Positions 14,999 through 21,815 of a DNA stretch of 21,815 nt are shown one piece after another. This DNA is from Phototrophicales bacterium. Its GTDB lineage: Bacteria; Chloroflexota; Anaerolineae; Aggregatilineales; Phototrophicaceae. Positions within the stretch are counted from its first letter, which is position 1, and each line of letters begins with the position of its first letter. Both the position numbers and the translations under genes were made by a program. Below the pieces are notes generated by a model that did not search any database, had not been told where the DNA came from, and saw only the letters and a list, made by a program, of their open reading frames with translations. The stretch covers positions 1-21,815 of the forward strand of contig PGTJ01000008.1 of assembly GCA_002794515.1 (NCBI GenBank), given 5' to 3'.

Positions 14999-16192
14999 CT
15001 ATACACCAACCGCGCCAGGGAACGCCCATTGCAAGGCTTCTGGGAATACGCTCCGAAATCCGACCAGACCATGCCCACTACCGACTTCGATATAGCGGTA
15101 GGCAATATCATCGCGCTTGCTCAACACGCCATACAGCACTTGGGCGGGCAACACAAAACGCGATTTCGATTCGTAGCGCCCAACTGATTGGAAAATGCGC
15201 TCTGGCAATTTTTTGGCTTTTTCAAAACGGTCTTTATATTGACGGAGTTGGTCTTGGGCGATACCCTTGCCTAATGGTGGCGAGACCATAATCAGGCGTT
15301 CAAACACACCCGGATTTTTGAGTGAGGCATGCGCCGCGGCAATCGCCCCAGCCGATACACCGCCAATCCCCAAGTTAGTCGGGTCTACACGATAATTGGC
15401 TTGCATAAACGGCAATAATTCCAACATGAGATAATTATAATGCTTATCGTTGCTCACATAATTCTTGATGCGATCTTGTTGATTACCACTGTGCTTGCTG
15501 ACAATGATGAGCGGTTCGAGTACACCATGCTTGATGAGCGCATCCGCCATCAACGGGATTTGTAATGCGCCGAACATCCATTGACCATCTTGTAAGATGA
15601 GCATGGGGTATTCTTTATCGGATGTATCATCATAATCGGGCGGGGTATACACCCATAATTGACGGTCGGTGAAGCCCAATTGTTTGCTCCCAATGGTATG
15701 ATGATGCACTTTTCCGCGTGGGACACGATGCAATTTGCCCCAATCGGGGAACGGGCGGGCGTTATTCATTCGCACCACCGACACTTCTGCCTGACCCGTA
15801 TGAATTTTGAGCGGATTACGCGGGTCGGTGCGCCAAAATCGTTCGATACGACGGACAATATCGCGTTCTTGTGCCAGTGGGGTCATGGGGTCGTTGACCG
15901 CCAATAAATAATCGAGCAGGTCATCATCTTGAAATTGGCGCGTGACATAAAACAGGCTTGTGCCTTCGAGGCGCTTCATGGGGGCAAAAGGCGGGTCGGA
16001 TTGTATGGTATCTAAATTCAATGCCACCCGTACGGTATTCGGCGCAGAATAGATGAAGGTAGCGCGGTTGCCATCGACCCAGGGCCAATAAATGCGCTCT
16101 CGTAATAAATCATCCACAACTGTTTGGCGTTGGTCGGGGGGGGTGGCGAGTGCATCTTGCAAAAATGCCTCGAATGTTTTCCAATTCGGCAT
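14999..16192 (-). CDS. Fes-like alpha/beta-hydrolase esterase
   Basis: A 397-residue putative esterase of the enterochelin-esterase/esterase D class. An N-terminal beta-sandwich-like domain (about 30-130, with YWPWVDGNRATFIY and a DPRNPLKI linker as in Fes) precedes the alpha/beta-hydrolase domain. The nucleophile elbow is GGVSAG with S280, and the catalytic His is probably H374 in EVGSGHGLVGF. The acid residue is not certain. No signal peptide is present, so the enzyme is cytoplasmic. Possible substrates are trilactone siderophores or simple esters, but no siderophore uptake genes lie nearby and Fes itself cannot be claimed. GAGGAG lies 8 nt before the ATG, and an extended -10 promoter lies just upstream. 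Confidence 0.85.
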   Translation of the reverse strand: MPNWKTFEAFLQDALATPPDQRQTVVDDLLRERIYWPWVDGNRATFIYSAPNTVRVALNLDTIQSDPPFAPMKRLEGTSLFYVTRQFQDDDLLDYLLAVNDPMTPLAQERDIVRRIERFWRTDPRNPLKIHTGQAEVSVVRMNNARPFPDWGKLHRVPRGKVHHHTIGSKQLGFTDRQLWVYTPPDYDDTSDKEYPMLILQDGQWMFGALQIPLMADALIKHGVLEPLIIVSKHSGNQQDRIKNYVSNDKHYNYLMLELLPFMQANYRVDPTNLGIGGVSAGAIAAAHASLKNPGVFERLIMVSPPLGKGIAQDQLRQYKDRFEKAKKLPERIFQSVGRYESKSRFVLPAQVLYGVLSKRDDIAYRYIEVGSGHGLVGFRSVFPEALQWAFPGAVGV

Positions 16193-16223
16193 AGGACAGT
16201 CTCCTCATTGTTGATATGGGCAT

Positions 16224-16232
16224 ATTATAGCA
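16224..16232 (-). promoter_or_regulatory. Extended -10 promoter of the esterase gene
   Basis: On the minus strand the sequence reads TGCTATAAT, a perfect extended -10 element. The hexamer 18 bp upstream, TGGCAA, is a weak -35. The transcript would start near 16217 with a leader of about 25 nt. Confidence 0.6.
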
Positions 16233-16247
16233 TTTTTTAATCATGAC

Positions 16248-16276
16248 TTGCCACAACGGGCAAGCAATTGCATAAT
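16248..16276 (+). promoter_or_regulatory. Promoter of the PrsA/SH3 envelope operon
   Basis: TTGCCA (16248-16253), a 17-bp spacer and CATAAT (16271-16276) match a housekeeping promoter at ten of twelve positions. The start would be near 16283, giving a leader of about 36 nt. A 6-bp inverted repeat CTTGCC/GGCAAG overlaps the -35 element. Confidence 0.6.
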
Positions 16277-16318
16277 AACAGTGCAATCATTATCAGGAAC
16301 GATTTTAAGGAAGTGTGT

Positions 16319-17245
16319 GTGATACAACGCTATCATCATATAATTGGGAGCATATTGCTCATGATGTTAATCGTGCTGGTCGGATGTTCCAGTGGAGAGG
16401 CGACACCGCCACCCATCACCCGTCCCGCAGAGACCGCGATGGCGCAAGGCGCGTTAGTCCCATCGTTACCGCTTAATCAGGATGGTTTTCCGATTGTAGC
16501 GCGTGTAAATGGGGAAGATATCACCCAAACCGAATTTGACCGCGCCCTCGCACGGAGTTCGATGGTCGGGCAAACCACCAGTTATGATGCCTTTGCCGAT
16601 TTGGTATTGACCACACTCATCGAGCAAAAATTAATCAATCAGGCGGCGGCAGAGCTGGGCATCACCGTCACAGATGAAGAAATATCCGCAGAAATCGCCC
16701 AATTACGCACCCTCGTCCCCGATGACAGTGCCTGGCGGGCATGGCTGACAGAAAATCAATTCAAGGATGAGGCGGAATATCGCCAGATCACCCGCGATAG
16801 CCTCATCACCCAAAAAGTACAAGCGGCGATTATCCAACCCACTCGCGGGCAAGTGACCGAAATTCATGCCCGTCATATTTTGGTGCATGAACAAGGCTTA
16901 GCACAATCATTAGCCACTCTACTCCGCAGTGGCGATGCTGAATTTGGGCAAATGGCGGCGGAATATTCTAAAGATGTCACCACCCGCGAACAAGGTGGTG
17001 ACTTGGGATGGTTCACAGCCGATATGCTCTTTGTGCCAGAATTAGCCGATTTCGCCCTCACACTCCCGTTGAATACAATTAGTGACCCCTTTTTGACAGA
17101 ATTGGGGTATCATATCATAGAAGTGCTCGAGATACGTACCCGTGCCGCTTCTGATAGCGAGAGTGTACAAGATAGCCAAAATCAATTTGAGAGTTGGCTG
17201 AGCAACCAATATCAAAATGCCGTCATCGAACGCTATTTGAATTAG
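16319..17245 (+). CDS. PrsA/SurA-like peptidyl-prolyl isomerase lipoprotein
   Basis: A 308-residue lipoprotein foldase. The signal sequence MIQRYHHIIGSILLMMLIVLVGC has a lipobox LVGC with the lipidated cysteine at C23. A low-complexity linker follows. Residues about 58-170 form a SurA_N-type helical chaperone region (VNGEDITQTEFD...). Residues about 181-272 form a parvulin rotamase domain (EIHARHILV, F-x-x-x-A-x-x-Y-S, GGDLGWF and GYHIIEV). The protein should help fold exported proteins at the outer face of the membrane. Reading upstream, a TTG at 16268 would hide the signal peptide. GTG 16319 is chosen because AAGGAA at 16307-16312 is 6 nt before it; GTG 16313 is less well spaced. It is the first gene of a four-gene operon, and the next start is 17 bp downstream. 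Confidence 0.9.
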   Translation: MIQRYHHIIGSILLMMLIVLVGCSSGEATPPPITRPAETAMAQGALVPSLPLNQDGFPIVARVNGEDITQTEFDRALARSSMVGQTTSYDAFADLVLTTLIEQKLINQAAAELGITVTDEEISAEIAQLRTLVPDDSAWRAWLTENQFKDEAEYRQITRDSLITQKVQAAIIQPTRGQVTEIHARHILVHEQGLAQSLATLLRSGDAEFGQMAAEYSKDVTTREQGGDLGWFTADMLFVPELADFALTLPLNTISDPFLTELGYHIIEVLEIRTRAASDSESVQDSQNQFESWLSNQYQNAVIERYLN

Positions 17246-17262
17246 TGAGGGAAGTATTCATC

Positions 17263-17367
17263 ATGAAAAAATCACAAGCACGCCTCTATAATGCGTTGAG
17301 CATCATGTTTTTATTATTATCACTGGGATGGGGCGCATTTGTCGCTGTGCGCCTAATAGCGGGATAG
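17263..17367 (+). CDS. 34-residue single-pass membrane protein
   Basis: A short gene likely to be missed by gene finders. It encodes 34 residues: a basic N-terminus (MKKSQAR), one hydrophobic helix rich in Leu and Ile (about 8-32), and a stop right after it. GAGGGAAG (17247-17254) is 8 nt before the ATG, a good ribosome binding site. It starts 17 bp after the PrsA-like gene and ends 7 bp before the SH3 gene. Its LYNALSIMFLLLSLG resembles IYNFLSLLFLLLTIG at the anchor of the SH3 protein, suggesting a shared ancestor or pairing of the two helices. No function can be assigned. The alternative is a chance open frame, but the ribosome site, spacing and similarity argue against that. Confidence 0.7.
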   Translation: MKKSQARLYNALSIMFLLLSLGWGAFVAVRLIAG

Positions 17368-17374
17368 GATTGGT

Positions 17375-18373
17375 ATGACAAAATCGAGCAATAATGCTGG
17401 GATTTATAATTTTCTGAGTTTGCTCTTCTTACTGCTCACCATCGGCACGGTGGTCTTGGTGGTCATCCTCATGTTGCGCCCTGCGCCTGTCGAAGTGTTG
17501 GATGTGGCATCGTTGCCCACGCCGATTATTCTGCCCACCGACACCGAAACACCCACCATCACCCCGACATTCACCCCTGCTACACCAGTCGCCGAGACAG
17601 CAGGGCGTGTATTCGTTTATAAATTGCCCGATACCTTATCGGATACTGTGGGCGAATTCGAGCAGGGGACGGTGCTAGAAATTATCGGCGTGACCGTCAA
17701 TGGCGATTGGTACGAAGTCCGACTGCCCGGTGGCGGGTCTGGATGGATACAATCCTCACCGACAATCACCCGTTTTTCGGGCGATAGAGCCGCCCTACAA
17801 ATTGTCGGCACTGCCACCTTCACACCGACCGTCACATTCACCCCAACAGCTACCGATACCCCCTCGCAAACACCGACCATCACCAATACGCCCGGTCCAA
17901 CAGATACCCCAAGCGCCACACCAACACCATCGGTCAGCCCAACACCATCGCCATCACCGACTCCTACGGGTCCAACACCGACCCTGCCACCAACCTTATC
18001 GCCATTTTTATTCGCGTTGCGGAATGAAATTGAATTTCTCCCTAACGCCAATTCTGCAGGATGTTCATGGACAGGCATCAGTGGCAGTGTTTTACAACAA
18101 GATGGTCAACCCGTCACCCAACAATATAATATTCGGGTGTTCACCGAAAATGGCGATTTTGAAAGTCTTGTGGTCACGGGGTCGAATACCACTTTCGGCG
18201 AAATTTCGGGTTGGGAAGTGCCTGTCGCCAATGTGTTAAATACGCGCACATATCTGGTGCGTGTGGAATCGCTCGGTGGCACGCCTATTTCGGATAATGT
18301 GCGTGTGACCTTCCCTGGTGATTGCACCAAAAATCGTGCTGTCGTCCGTTTTATTCAAACCAGAGACCGTTAA
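17375..18373 (+). CDS. Membrane-anchored SH3-domain protein with Pro/Thr linker and two-cysteine C-terminal domain
   Basis: A 332-residue extracytoplasmic protein. One N-terminal membrane anchor (about 12-34) is followed by a Pro/Thr stretch, a bacterial SH3-type domain (about 76-135, with GDWYEVRLPGGGSGWI) and a second Pro/Thr/Ser-rich linker (146-208) built of TPT-like units. The C-terminal domain (about 212-330) has GCSWTGISG with C230 and a second cysteine, C317, and ends in VVRFIQTR. The same domain closes the next protein. SH3 modules of this type often bind cell-wall or protein ligands; the ligand is unknown. The gene starts 7 bp after the 34-residue gene and ends 5 bp before the next start, so all are co-transcribed. 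There is no strong ribosome binding site, which fits translational coupling. Confidence 0.82.
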   Translation: MTKSSNNAGIYNFLSLLFLLLTIGTVVLVVILMLRPAPVEVLDVASLPTPIILPTDTETPTITPTFTPATPVAETAGRVFVYKLPDTLSDTVGEFEQGTVLEIIGVTVNGDWYEVRLPGGGSGWIQSSPTITRFSGDRAALQIVGTATFTPTVTFTPTATDTPSQTPTITNTPGPTDTPSATPTPSVSPTPSPSPTPTGPTPTLPPTLSPFLFALRNEIEFLPNANSAGCSWTGISGSVLQQDGQPVTQQYNIRVFTENGDFESLVVTGSNTTFGEISGWEVPVANVLNTRTYLVRVESLGGTPISDNVRVTFPGDCTKNRAVVRFIQTRDR

Positions 18374-18378
18374 CGCAC

Positions 18379-19497
18379 ATGGGCAACCGTGATGATGAAA
18401 ACCCCACAGGCAATATCCGCCGTGTGGGGCGCAAAAACCGCAAACAATCACTCGATAAACCCGCCTCGCTCTTTCCTTTTGAAACAGACAGCGAGGCGGG
18501 TGGGGATACCCGTCCAACGGACGGCTTGATAGACGATACACAACTATCGATGCCAGAATTACCAACCGAGCCGTTATCGTTGGATTTTGATGCCGATTTG
18601 CCCGAATTAGCCGAATTAGCAGAGGCGGTATTCGCATCGGATACGACAATCAATGAAAAACCGTCCATCGTATCACCATCACCGATACCAAAACCACCTA
18701 TCGATACATCGGAACGGTATCCGCCGTTATCATTTGCACCGATTGTCGATGCTCCCAATCCACCCGTTCCACAACCACCGCCCATATCCACCCCTATGCC
18801 CACACAAAAACGGAGGCGACGTTATGGCAAGTGGTATCATGACCTGATCGCAATCGGCTTCATGATCGGGACAATCGGCTTGATGGTGGTATTCGTGACC
18901 ATATGGCGCGATCCGTGGTCGCCACTCAATCCATTGCCCCCTGCGACAACATTCATCGAAGTGACATGGACACCCGATATGACGGCGCTCGCCATTTATT
19001 TCGCCGACCAAACTGCCACCGCCCAAGCAGAAAATGCGCCGATGGCTATCAATACACCAGCAAACAGCATCATCAATCCACAAAATGCCCAACCTGCTGT
19101 TGTGCAACCCATGACCACACCAACAGGCGATAAGCCGTTCACCATCAGCGAAGCGGGTGTGTTATATACGCCCAATTCCAACGGGCGCGGGTGCAACTGG
19201 TCGAGCATTGGCGGGACAGTCACCGATCGAACAGGGCAACCGCTCAATGGTTATGCAATTCAGATTATCGATATTGAAGAACCGACACGGCTCAATGTGG
19301 TCGTGACCAGTGGGTCATCGCTCAATTTTGGGGTGGGTGGATTTGAATTGGCGCTCGGCAGTACACCGCGCAATCGTAGTTATCGCATCCAGCTATTCGA
19401 CAGCGCCAATAATGCCGTATCTGAGCCGTTCCAGATTTTCACCCGCGAGGCATGTGACCAAAATGTGGCAGTGGTGAATTTTATACAGACACGTTAG
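18379..19497 (+). CDS. Membrane protein of unknown function sharing the two-cysteine C-terminal domain
   Basis: A 372-residue protein that I cannot assign to a named family. Residues 1-150 are acidic then proline-rich, probably disordered and cytoplasmic, ending in a basic KRRRR stop signal at 144-148. One membrane helix spans about 155-175. An extracellular linker (180-250) leads to a C-terminal domain (about 254-372) homologous to that of the SH3 protein: GCNW with C272, TGQPL, the GSSLNFGVGG strand, C359, and the end AVVNFIQTR. The two cysteines probably form a disulfide. An in-frame ATG at 18322 would overlap the SH3 gene; ATG 18379, 5 bp after that gene's stop, is preferred. Its position as last gene of the foldase operon suggests a cell-envelope role, perhaps linking a cytoplasmic partner to an outside ligand. 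Confidence 0.75.
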   Translation: MGNRDDENPTGNIRRVGRKNRKQSLDKPASLFPFETDSEAGGDTRPTDGLIDDTQLSMPELPTEPLSLDFDADLPELAELAEAVFASDTTINEKPSIVSPSPIPKPPIDTSERYPPLSFAPIVDAPNPPVPQPPPISTPMPTQKRRRRYGKWYHDLIAIGFMIGTIGLMVVFVTIWRDPWSPLNPLPPATTFIEVTWTPDMTALAIYFADQTATAQAENAPMAINTPANSIINPQNAQPAVVQPMTTPTGDKPFTISEAGVLYTPNSNGRGCNWSSIGGTVTDRTGQPLNGYAIQIIDIEEPTRLNVVVTSGSSLNFGVGGFELALGSTPRNRSYRIQLFDSANNAVSEPFQIFTREACDQNVAVVNFIQTR

Positions 19498-19509
19498 GAC
19501 TTTTTTGTG

Positions 19510-20343
19510 CTAATTTCGCCTCTGCATCGTTGAGTCATCTGCATCATCACCGAGCAGTTCATCGAGGCTCATGCGCTCTAGGCGGGTGCGAGCGAGCATG
19601 GCACGCATTTCATCGCTAATTTCACCGTCTGCACCGACCGCCTCCAATTTGGTTTTTTCGCCCGTTTGCCATTGAAAATGATGTTCCGCTAGTGGTAGGT
19701 TATCTCCCAATACGCGCAATGTCCAACTGCCCAACTTTGCCGATGACTGGTCAATGGGCATTCGGGCGGGGGGCATAATCAGATTTTCGCCCGATGTGAG
19801 CGAATAATCGCGCTCATAAAAGAACACCATCTGTCCAGCATCATCCCGAATTTCAAAACGTAACCGACCGCGTGCGGCTTGTTTGACGTGTAAATTGACA
19901 AACGGTTGGAGTGCGTCAGCACGTGTGTCTACACGCCATGTGCGATGCACGGTGGTATTGTCGCCATGATAAGCCACCACGCCAATATCAATCGGCAATA
20001 CGCTGGCGGTTTGTGGATTAATCCCCGCCGAAATTGCCGCATCTAAGGCATGGTCTTGGGCGAGTTCTTGCGGTGTCGGCGAAACGGGTGTTATCACTTG
20101 GCGCAATGGCTCTGGAATATCGACACGCCGAGCCGATGACGGGCGTTGTGTATCGTTTGTGCTATTCAAAAATTCCCGCACACCACTGGTCGCGCCAACG
20201 GCAAATAATACGAATAATCCGAGCATCATTAACCAAAAGAAACCCGACCCCATCATGCTAGAGAACATAAATAAGAAAAATAGCCACCAAAAAACACGCG
20301 CCCCACCGCGTCTATTTCGTCCATCCCACCAAAAGAACCACAT
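19510..20343 (-). CDS. Membrane protein of unknown function, tandem paralog B
   Basis: A 277-residue protein with no recognised family. It begins with a Trp/Phe-rich, basic N-terminus and two closely spaced membrane helices (about 17-30 and 34-50). A linker and a beta-rich domain (about 116-226) follow, then a charged tail. The beta domain (PIDIGVVAYHG..., ALQPFVNLHV, RLRFEIRDDAG, SWTLRVLGD) aligns with that of the gene immediately upstream on this strand, 4 bp away. The tails also match in outline: DGEI (239-242) and MSLDELL (258-264), ending in a cluster of acidic residues. With a two-helix hairpin, the domain and tail should face the cytoplasm, though topology is inferred. It converges with the envelope operon, 12 bp between stop codons. 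Confidence 0.75.
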   Translation of the reverse strand: MWFFWWDGRNRRGGARVFWWLFFLFMFSSMMGSGFFWLMMLGLFVLFAVGATSGVREFLNSTNDTQRPSSARRVDIPEPLRQVITPVSPTPQELAQDHALDAAISAGINPQTASVLPIDIGVVAYHGDNTTVHRTWRVDTRADALQPFVNLHVKQAARGRLRFEIRDDAGQMVFFYERDYSLTSGENLIMPPARMPIDQSSAKLGSWTLRVLGDNLPLAEHHFQWQTGEKTKLEAVGADGEISDEMRAMLARTRLERMSLDELLGDDADDSTMQRRN

Positions 20344-20347
20344 GGAT

Positions 20348-21172
20348 TTATTTCACACTCCCTTGCTTTTTATCGTCCGATTGACTGCGGATGAGTTCCT
20401 CTAAGCTGAGGGGGACATTCAAATTTTCGGCACGCAGGCGCTTCTCTGCACGATGAATTTCTCCATCAGATGGAGTATCGTATTGATGACGGTTGCCGGC
20501 TAGTCGTTGACGGCGCTCGAATTGTGATAGGGTCAGATTAAAACTGTGAATACCCATCAACACACCATCGACATAAATCCGCAAATCCCAATCGCCTGTA
20601 CCTGTGATATCTGGATTATTGAACATGGGCAGATGATTTTCTGCGAGGATATTCATCGCACCATCGCGCAAAAAGACGCGCATTTCATGGATGAATTGAT
20701 CATTACCCGCTTGATCAGACATCTCGAAGCGGATGGTCGCCTGACGGTCTGCCATGCTAGGCGGGATATGCAAGGTCATAAATGGGCGCAACGCATCATC
20801 ATCTTTCGAGACCAACCGCGCACGGCGCATCGATATGCCTTCCTCGCCTGTTTGTGTGGCGATGATGCCAATGTCCGTCAGGCGAATGGTGGTTGGGCGA
20901 TATTGTGGGCGATTTTTAGCACGCGATTCGGCTTCGGTTGCTTCTGGGCTTTGCCCCGATCGACTGCGCGAAATGCGTTCTTGGATGGATTGCACCGCCT
21001 TTTGCGAATCGGTGAGGTCGAAGAATGTCCCCATCGCGCCGAGCGTCAATGCACCAATCAACAACACCGCCCCAAGCGGATTGATATTGGGAGATACAAT
21101 CGCCAGCACGGTCAACATGCCTAATCCACCGAGCCACCAAAAATTTTGCCTGCGAGTTTTTCTACGAATCAT
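20348..21172 (-). CDS. Membrane protein of unknown function, tandem paralog A
   Basis: A 274-residue protein, first of a two-gene unit. A very basic start (MIRRKTRRQN) precedes two membrane helices (about 12-26 and 31-49). A linker and a beta-rich domain (about 97-215) follow, with LTDIGIIATQTGEEG, ALRPFMTLHI, TIRFEMSDQAGN and DWDLRIYVDG, all with counterparts in paralog B. The tail carries DGEI (236-239) and LSLEELI (255-261). The strong basic N-terminus suggests that both ends are cytoplasmic. AAGG lies about 8 nt before the ATG. No enzymatic motif is visible. The two proteins may form a hetero-oligomer, as expected for adjacent paralogs separated by 4 bp. Confidence 0.75.
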   Translation of the reverse strand: MIRRKTRRQNFWWLGGLGMLTVLAIVSPNINPLGAVLLIGALTLGAMGTFFDLTDSQKAVQSIQERISRSRSGQSPEATEAESRAKNRPQYRPTTIRLTDIGIIATQTGEEGISMRRARLVSKDDDALRPFMTLHIPPSMADRQATIRFEMSDQAGNDQFIHEMRVFLRDGAMNILAENHLPMFNNPDITGTGDWDLRIYVDGVLMGIHSFNLTLSQFERRQRLAGNRHQYDTPSDGEIHRAEKRLRAENLNVPLSLEELIRSQSDDKKQGSVK

Positions 21173-21264
21173 CGAACACGCCTTATCTGAGATGCCTTTT
21201 TTATATTTTAACTCATCTACGTAAAATTTTGCTTAAATGTCTCATGATTGTAGCATGATGCCTC

Positions 21265-21293
21265 TTGTATGAAGGATAGGAATTTGCTATGCT
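21265..21293 (+). promoter_or_regulatory. Promoter of the beta-helix-like gene
   Basis: TTGTAT (21265-21270), a 17-bp spacer and TATGCT (21288-21293) preceded by TGC give an extended -10 promoter. The start would be near 21300. A perfect dyad TATGCT-ACTC-AGCATA (21288-21303) covers the -10 and start site and could be an operator. Confidence 0.6.
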
Positions 21294-21332
21294 ACTCAGC
21301 ATAACGATATATAACACCAGAGGGTTTGCTTT

Positions 21333-21815
21333 ATGAAACAGACTTTTTCGGTCATGGTCGCCCTCACCGCACTCCTCATATCCACTTCTCTATTACCCCC
21401 CCCCGCTTACATCGGATGCACGCGGTGTGACCACCGTCACCATCAGCACCATCCGCAATAGCTGTATCGTGAATAATACCAACATCGCCGTGCAGAATAT
21501 CAACATCACCCCTCTGGATGCCATCAACAACTGGTGGGGGATGCCCATTGGCGCGACATACGGCGACATCCGCGCTGGTGATGCGGTCGGTCAAAACATA
21601 CACCACATCCCACATTTACCGACCATGCCATTTTTATGCGATTTATCCATCGCCGATTGGATACCTTTCTCTGAACAAGAATTGCAACACGCCATCAACA
21701 CCCAAATCCCGCAACTGGGTGGCATCGCCTATGCGCTAATCGACCTCGAATGGGGTAGTGGGGCGAAATTCGATATCCTCACCCATGCCAATTATGGTAG
21801 CCAACATGTGGAGGC
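21333..21815 (+). CDS. Secreted beta-helix-like protein, frameshifted at a C9 run, partial at the window end
   Basis: ATG 21333 has AGAGGG 8 nt upstream and a good promoter. It opens with a signal peptide (MKQTFSVMVALTALLISTSLL). A run of nine C (21396-21404) then throws the frame: as written, the product stops after 42 residues at TAG 21459-21461. With one C fewer (or two more), the frame stays open to the end of the window and reads LTSDARGVTTVTISTI... and on through VNNTNIAVQNINI and AINNWWG. Short Asn-rich strands ending in N-x-W-W-G are typical of right-handed parallel beta-helix proteins. The coding statistics past the run are those of a real gene. Either the run is a phase-variable switch, or a base-calling error, or the gene is newly broken. 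The C-terminal part is outside the window. Confidence 0.65.

Noticed and set aside
17520..18000. Repetitive ACACC/CCAACA tracts, considered as a tandem repeat or CRISPR-like array
   Set aside because: The units are irregular codons for Thr-Pro and Ser-Pro in a linker of the SH3 protein, with no fixed repeat length or spacers.

Overview
The window looks like chromosomal DNA of a Chloroflexota bacterium, probably Anaerolineae-related. This is an inference from style, not from a marker gene: mid-range base composition, Gram-positive-like secreted proteins, SH3 proteins with long Pro/Thr linkers, family-5 solute-binding proteins with a DTDGDGVLDDG-type loop, and a PrsA/SurA-type lipoprotein beside nrfHA. 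No rRNA, tRNA, CRISPR array, insertion sequence or phage gene was seen. Coding density is high.

Region 1 (1-4210): a pterin-4a-carbinolamine dehydratase, an extended SDR related to dihydroflavonol reductase/HpnA, and a nitrite-ammonification module. A Crp/Fnr-family regulator is divergent from nrfH and nrfA. The 160-bp gap between them holds a perfect FNR-type box, a CRP-type palindrome and an 8-bp dyad. The gap is laid out like a class II activated promoter. A strong bidirectional terminator closes nrfA. NrfA has CxxCH, not CxxCK, at the catalytic heme.

Region 2 (4211-6713): a MerR/excisionase-type HTH protein, a DprA-type SLOG protein and an HtrA-like protease with no export signal.

Region 3 (6714-13950): an oligopeptide-type ABC uptake locus. 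Two very similar family-5 binding proteins sit in tandem, each with its own promoter. Hairpins and then two permease genes follow. No ATPase genes are present. Both binding proteins have ordinary signal peptides without a lipobox. Both permeases carry unusually large first extracytoplasmic loops; in the DppC-like one this insert is about 330 residues and contains a degenerate two-fold internal repeat.

Region 4 (13951-16192): a membrane-anchored endonuclease/exonuclease/phosphatase protein, tail to tail with a Fes-like esterase.

Region 5 (16193-19497): a tight four-gene envelope operon: a PrsA/SurA-like lipoprotein, a 34-residue membrane protein, an SH3 protein and a second membrane-anchored protein. 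The last two share a C-terminal extracellular domain with two conserved cysteines. The 34-residue protein resembles the membrane anchor of the SH3 protein.

Region 6 (19498-21815): two tandem paralogous membrane proteins of unknown function on the minus strand, then the start of a secreted beta-helix-like protein. Its reading frame is broken at a run of nine C, which could be phase variation or a sequencing error.

The most novel-looking items are the duplicated insert in the DppC-like permease, the shared two-cysteine envelope domain with its small companion protein, the tandem membrane paralogs with a conserved C-terminal tail, and the C9 frameshift.
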